DNA of 64,000 bases from Agromyces sp. Leaf222 (lineage in GTDB: Bacteria > Actinomycetota > Actinomycetes > Actinomycetales > Microbacteriaceae). Each line of letters starts with the position of its first letter. Positions within the stretch are counted from its first letter, which is position 1. Location: the NCBI RefSeq assembly GCF_001421565.1, contig NZ_LMKQ01000001.1, positions 2,045,651-2,109,650 of the forward strand. Direction: 5' to 3'. The position numbers and the translations under genes are program-made. Positions 60,430-64,000 of the stretch are shown in pieces. The notes below the pieces were generated by a model. The model searched no databases. It saw only the letters and a program-made list of their open reading frames with translations, and was not told where the DNA came from.

Positions 60430-62034
60430 TCAGCCGATGGCGTCGAAGAGCGCCGCGACGTTCGTCGCAGGATCGGTGAGGGTGAGCGTGAGCACCGGGC
60501 GACCGTGGTCGGCCAGCACGCTCGAGTCACCCGACGCCTGTGCGGCGATGAGCTGGCCGAAGGTGAACGGGCGCTCGGGGATCGAGAGGTCCTCTGCGAC
60601 CGCCTGGGTGACCTGGAGGAACACGCCGACGGCGGGGCCGCCCTTGTGGAACTGGCCGGTCGAGTGCAGGAAGCGGGGGCCCCATCCGAAGGTGACCGGA
60701 CGGCCGGCGCGTGCGGCGAGGCGTGCCCGGAGCTCTTCGAGCTCGGGGTGCGCGACGCGGTCGACGTAGGCCTGCACCGAGAGGTAGCCGTTCTCGGGCA
60801 GCTCCTCGAGCAGCACCTCGATCGCGGACTCGAGGTCGCTCGACGCGCCGATGACCTCGGGCGTGCCGCGCACCTCGATGCCGGCGGCGACGAACGCCGC
60901 GGGCGTGGGCTCGGGGCGTGCGTCGAGCAGGCCGCGAGCGGCGATCTTCGCGGACTCGACGTCGGGCTGGTCGAAGGGGTTGATGCCGAGGAGGCGACCG
61001 GCGACGGCGGTGGCGTACTCCCAGACGAGGAGCTGCGCGCCGAGCGTGCCGGAGACGCGGATCTCGTCGGTGCCGTCGTCGACGAGCTGCTCGAGGCCGG
61101 CGTCGCCGACGACGCGCACGACCTGGAGGTCGGCGAGATCGCCGGAGAGCTCGGGAGCGCCCGTCTCGAGGACGACGGGCAGGATGCCGGTGCCCTCCTT
61201 GCCCGTCGACTCGGCGATCAGCTGCTCGGCCCAGTCGGCGAACCCGACGATGTGCGTGCCGTCGGCGACGATCGCGAGCTTGTCGCGGCGCGGCGTCGTG
61301 GCGGCGATGGCCGCACCGAGCACGAGTCCGGGGTTCTCGGGGGAGTCGACGGCGAGTGCGAGCTCGATGCTCTCGGCCTCGTCGAGGATCTCGGCGATGT
61401 CGACGCCCGCGAGTCCGGACGGCACGAGGCCGAACGCGGTGAGCGCGGAGTAGCGCCCGCCGACGTTCGGGTCGGCGTTGAACACGCGGTAGCCCGCGGC
61501 ACGCGCCGACTCGTCGAGGGGCGAACCGGGGTCGGTCACGATCACGATGCGGCTGACGGGGTCGATGCCGGCCTCGGTGAAGGCCTGCTCGTACACGCGA
61601 CGCTGGCTGTCGGTCTCGACGGTCGATCCGGACTTCGACGAGACGACGAGCGCCGACTCCGCGAGGCGGTCGGCGAGTGCCGCGCGAACCTGGCCGGGCT
61701 CGGTGGAGTCGAGCACGGTCAGCTCGACGCCGGCGGTGCGCGTGATGACCTCGGGCGCGAGCGAGGAGCCGCCCATGCCCGCGAGCACGATGTGACGGAC
61801 GCCCTCGGCGTGGAGCTGCGCGCGCAGTGCCTCGATCTCGGGCACCAGCGGACGGGAGATGGCGACGGCCTCGGTCCACCCGAGACGCTTCGACGACTCC
61901 TCTTCGGCGGCGGGGCCCCAGAGCGAGCCGTCCTGGGCGGTGATGCCGCTCGCGAGCAGCTCGGTCACGAGGCCGGGGACGGTCGACCGGACGGCCTCGG
62001 CGGCGGCGCCGCTGACGGCGATGCGGAAGCTCAT
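60430..62034 (-). CDS. pgi: Glucose-6-phosphate isomerase
   Basis: The 534-residue SIS-domain protein interconverts glucose-6- and fructose-6-phosphate. [30 protein letters not shown] and [13 protein letters not shown] resemble the Pgi group found beside tal-zwf in several actinobacteria, rather than the E. coli type. ATG 62034 overlaps the tal stop (ATGA). Its place inside the pentose-phosphate operon, absent in M. tuberculosis, links the cycle back to glucose-6-phosphate. Confidence 0.9.
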   Translation of the reverse strand: MSFRIAVSGAAAEAVRSTVPGLVTELLASGITAQDGSLWGPAAEEESSKRLGWTEAVAISRPLVPEIEALRAQLHAEGVRHIVLAGMGGSSLAPEVITRTAGVELTVLDSTEPGQVRAALADRLAESALVVSSKSGSTVETDSQRRVYEQAFTEAGIDPVSRIVIVTDPGSPLDESARAAGYRVFNADPNVGGRYSALTAFGLVPSGLAGVDIAEILDEAESIELALAVDSPENPGLVLGAAIAATTPRRDKLAIVADGTHIVGFADWAEQLIAESTGKEGTGILPVVLETGAPELSGDLADLQVVRVVGDAGLEQLVDDGTDEIRVSGTLGAQLLVWEYATAVAGRLLGINPFDQPDVESAKIAARGLLDARPEPTPAAFVAAGIEVRGTPEVIGASSDLESAIEVLLEELPENGYLSVQAYVDRVAHPELEELRARLAARAGRPVTFGWGPRFLHSTGQFHKGGPAVGVFLQVTQAVAEDLSIPERPFTFGQLIAAQASGDSSVLADHGRPVLTLTLTDPATNVAALFDAIG

Positions 62035-63143
62035 CGCGCCGACTCCAGCGCGCCCCGGACCGTGTCGAGCAGCTCGTGCCACGAGACGATGAACTTCTCG
62101 ACGCCCTCGCGCTCGAGGAGTGCCGTCACGTCGTCGTAGGAGACGCCGACCGCGGCGAGGGCGTCGAGCACCTCGGCGGCGGATGCGTAGGCGCCGGTGA
62201 TGCTGTCGCCCTCGATCACGCCGTGGTCGAAGGTGGCCTCGAGGGTCTTCTCGGGCATGGTGTTCACGACGCCCTGCGCGACGAGTCCGGTCACGTAGAG
62301 CGTGTCGGGCAGCGCCGGGTCCTTGACGCCCGTCGACGCCCACAGCGGGCGCTGGCGGTTCGCGCCGGCCTCGAGGAGCGCGGTGGCACGCTCGCCGCCG
62401 AACTCCTGCTCGAACAGCTCGTAGGCGAGCTGGGCGTTGGCCACGCCGGCCTTGGACTTGAGGGCGAGCGCCTCGTCGGTGCCGATCGCCTCGAGGCGCT
62501 TGTCGATCTCGGTGTCGACGCGCGACACGAAGAACGATGCCACCGAGTGGATGGTCGAGAGGTCGATGCCGGCCTCCTTCGCGATCTCGAGGCCCGCGAG
62601 GTAGGCCGCGATGACGGCGCGGTAGCGGTCGAGGCTGAAGATCAGCGTCACGTTCACGCTGATGCCCGCGCCGATCGCGGCCGTGATGGCGGCGAGGCCC
62701 TCGACGGTCGCCGGGATCTTGATCATGGCGTTGGGGCGGTCGACCTTGGCCCAGAGCGCCTTCGCCGAGGCGATGGTGCCGTCGGTGTCGTGCGCGAGGT
62801 CGGGGGCGACCTCGATCGACACACGGCCGTCATAGCCCTTGCTCGCGTCGTAGACCGGGCGGAAGATGTCGGATGCCGCCCGCACGTCGTCGGTCGTGAT
62901 CTCGAACACGGCGGTGTCGACGTCGGCTCCGGCGGCGGCCAGGGCTGCGACCTGGTCCGCGTACGCGGCGCCGTTCGTGAGCGCCCCGGCGAAGATCGTC
63001 GGGTTCGTGGTGACGCCGACGACGTCGCGCTCGGCGATCAGCTTCTCGAGGCCTCCGGAGGCGATGCGCTCGCGCGACAGGTCGTCGAGCCAGATGCTGA
63101 CGCCGGCTGCGGAGAGTTCGGCGGTGGGGGTGGTGGTGCTCAT
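62031..63143 (-). CDS. tal: Transaldolase
   Basis: The 370-residue TIM-barrel enzyme moves a dihydroxyacetone unit between sugar phosphates. The Schiff-base lysine is K142 in [23 protein letters not shown] near the start is typical of the longer actinobacterial class. ATG 63143 follows GAAGGAG on the minus strand, 27 nt after tkt. The stop overlaps pgi (ATGA). Confidence 0.96.
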   Translation of the reverse strand: MSTTTPTAELSAAGVSIWLDDLSRERIASGGLEKLIAERDVVGVTTNPTIFAGALTNGAAYADQVAALAAAGADVDTAVFEITTDDVRAASDIFRPVYDASKGYDGRVSIEVAPDLAHDTDGTIASAKALWAKVDRPNAMIKIPATVEGLAAITAAIGAGISVNVTLIFSLDRYRAVIAAYLAGLEIAKEAGIDLSTIHSVASFFVSRVDTEIDKRLEAIGTDEALALKSKAGVANAQLAYELFEQEFGGERATALLEAGANRQRPLWASTGVKDPALPDTLYVTGLVAQGVVNTMPEKTLEATFDHGVIEGDSITGAYASAAEVLDALAAVGVSYDDVTALLEREGVEKFIVSWHELLDTVRGALESAR

Positions 63144-63170
63144 GGTTCTCGGATCTCCTTCGTGTTCGCG

Positions 63171-64000
63171 TCAGGCCGACGCGAGCGATTCCTTGGCGGC
63201 GGCGACGACGGCTTCGGTCGTGATGCCGAACTCCCGGAAGAGCGTCTTGTAGTCGGCGGATGCGCCGAAGTGCTCGATGGACACGCTGCGACCGCGGTCG
63301 CCGACGTAGCGGCCCCAGCTGAGCGCGATGCCGGCCTCGACCGAGACACGCGCGGTGACGGCGGCCGGAAGCACGGACTCGCGGTACGCGGCATCCTGCT
63401 CCTCGAACCACTCGAGGCTCGGCGCCGAGACGACGCGCGCCTGGATGCCGTCGGCGGCGAGCTGCTCGCGCGCCGCGACGGCGAGCTGCACCTCGGAGCC
63501 GGTCGCGATGAGGATCACGTCGGGCGTGCCCGAGGCGGCATCGGCGAGCACGTACGCGCCCTTCGCGACGCCGTCGGTGGAGGCGAGCGCGTCGCCGGAT
63601 GCCTCGCCCTCGCCGCGTGCGAACACGGGGATGTTCTGGCGGGTCAGCGCGATGCCGACGGGGGCGTCGCGGCGCGTGAGGATCTCGAGCCAGGCGGCGG
63701 CCGTCTCGTTCGCGTCGGCCGGGCGCACGACCGTGAACCCGGGGATCGCGCGGAGCGTCGCGAGCTGCTCGATCGGCTGGTGCGTCGGGCCGTCTTCGCC
63801 GAGCGCGACCGAGTCGTGGGTCCAGACGAAGATCGAGGGCACCTTCATGAGCGCCGCGAGGCGCACTGCGGGGCGCATGTAGTCGCTGAAGATCAGGAAC
63901 GTGCCGCCGAACGGACGCGTCTTGCCGTGCAGGACGATGCCGTTGACGATGGCGCCCATGGCGTGCTCGCGGATGCCGAAGTGCAGCACGCGGCCGTACG
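63171..64000 (-). CDS. tkt: Transketolase, C-terminal part (cut by window edge)
   Basis: The frame is open from the window edge to the stop at 63171. The ~276 visible residues are the C-terminal end of a transketolase: [16 protein letters not shown], the pyrimidine-domain segment [16 protein letters not shown] and the C-terminal domain [14 protein letters not shown]. The N-terminal thiamine diphosphate domain lies beyond 64000. It is the first gene of the tkt-tal-pgi-zwf-opcA-pgl operon seen here; the operon promoter is outside the window. Confidence 0.96.
   Translation of the reverse strand, partial: YGRVLHFGIREHAMGAIVNGIVLHGKTRPFGGTFLIFSDYMRPAVRLAALMKVPSIFVWTHDSVALGEDGPTHQPIEQLATLRAIPGFTVVRPADANETAAAWLEILTRRDAPVGIALTRQNIPVFARGEGEASGDALASTDGVAKGAYVLADAASGTPDVILIATGSEVQLAVAAREQLAADGIQARVVSAPSLEWFEEQDAAYRESVLPAAVTARVSVEAGIALSWGRYVGDRGRSVSIEHFGASADYKTLFREFGITTEAVVAAAKESLASA

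Overview
The window is a dense, gene-rich stretch of a high-GC actinobacterial chromosome, most likely a member of the Microbacteriaceae (Agromyces-like; the genus is a guess). Support comes from the strong G+C bias at third codon positions, many GTG starts, and actinobacterial markers (RbpA, WhiA, OpcA, PdtaR, a PriA without helicase motifs, HGxxPAAW and Trp-operon membrane proteins, an mIHF domain). Gene order also resembles the Mycobacterium tuberculosis pyrR-to-secG region as I know it. I see no prophage, transposon, integron or CRISPR array. Nearly everything is housekeeping metabolism, DNA repair or translation.

Layout. 1-494: tail of a DoxX-like membrane protein. 578-15056: PyrR-controlled pyrimidine operon (pyrR-pyrB-pyrC-membrane protein-carA-carB-pyrF), then a fused mIHF-guanylate kinase, rpoZ, coaBC, metK and priA. 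15128-18277: fmt, rsmB, rpe. 18274-25993: hisE-hisG-hisF-hisI running into trpE-membrane protein-HGxxPAAW protein-trpC-trpB-trpA. 26050-34678: lgt, gltB, gltD, pyk. 34845-36528: an alpha/beta hydrolase, a convergent tRNA-Leu(CAA), and the ANTAR regulator pdtaR. 36629-43443: polA, a DUF885 peptidase, rpsA, coaE. 43523-52417: uvrB, uvrA (with an SOS box), uvrC, rapZ, whiA. 52597-57056: sodA, gap, pgk, tpiA, secG, rbpA. A 16-bp bidirectional terminator at 57099-57134 separates all of this from a minus-strand pentose-phosphate operon (tkt-tal-pgi-zwf-opcA-pgl) that fills the rest.

How it works together. The pyr block makes UMP. Its leader carries a PyrR-binding loop overlapping the pyrR ribosome binding site, so PyrR bound to a uridine nucleotide should repress translation. 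rpe, his and trp genes draw on ribulose-5-phosphate/PRPP, and gltBD supplies glutamate. gap-pgk-tpiA-pyk are glycolytic; the minus-strand operon is the oxidative and non-oxidative pentose-phosphate pathway with OpcA to activate Zwf. uvrABC is nucleotide excision repair.

Regulatory style. Eight genes have a TANNNT -10 hexamer (mostly TAGGCT/TAGACT) ending 6-7 nt before the start codon, which implies leaderless mRNAs. Terminators are long perfect hairpins.

Most unusual signals. (1) The octamer CGGATGCC/GGCATCCG recurs roughly 35 times by eye on both strands and forms inverted pairs in intergenic hairpins, as DNA-uptake sequences do in other bacteria. (2) An mIHF-guanylate kinase fusion. (3) A palindrome and stem-loop in front of rpsA. 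(4) A possible gltB leader inside the lgt tail. (5) No yvcK between rapZ and whiA. No clearly new multi-gene system was found.
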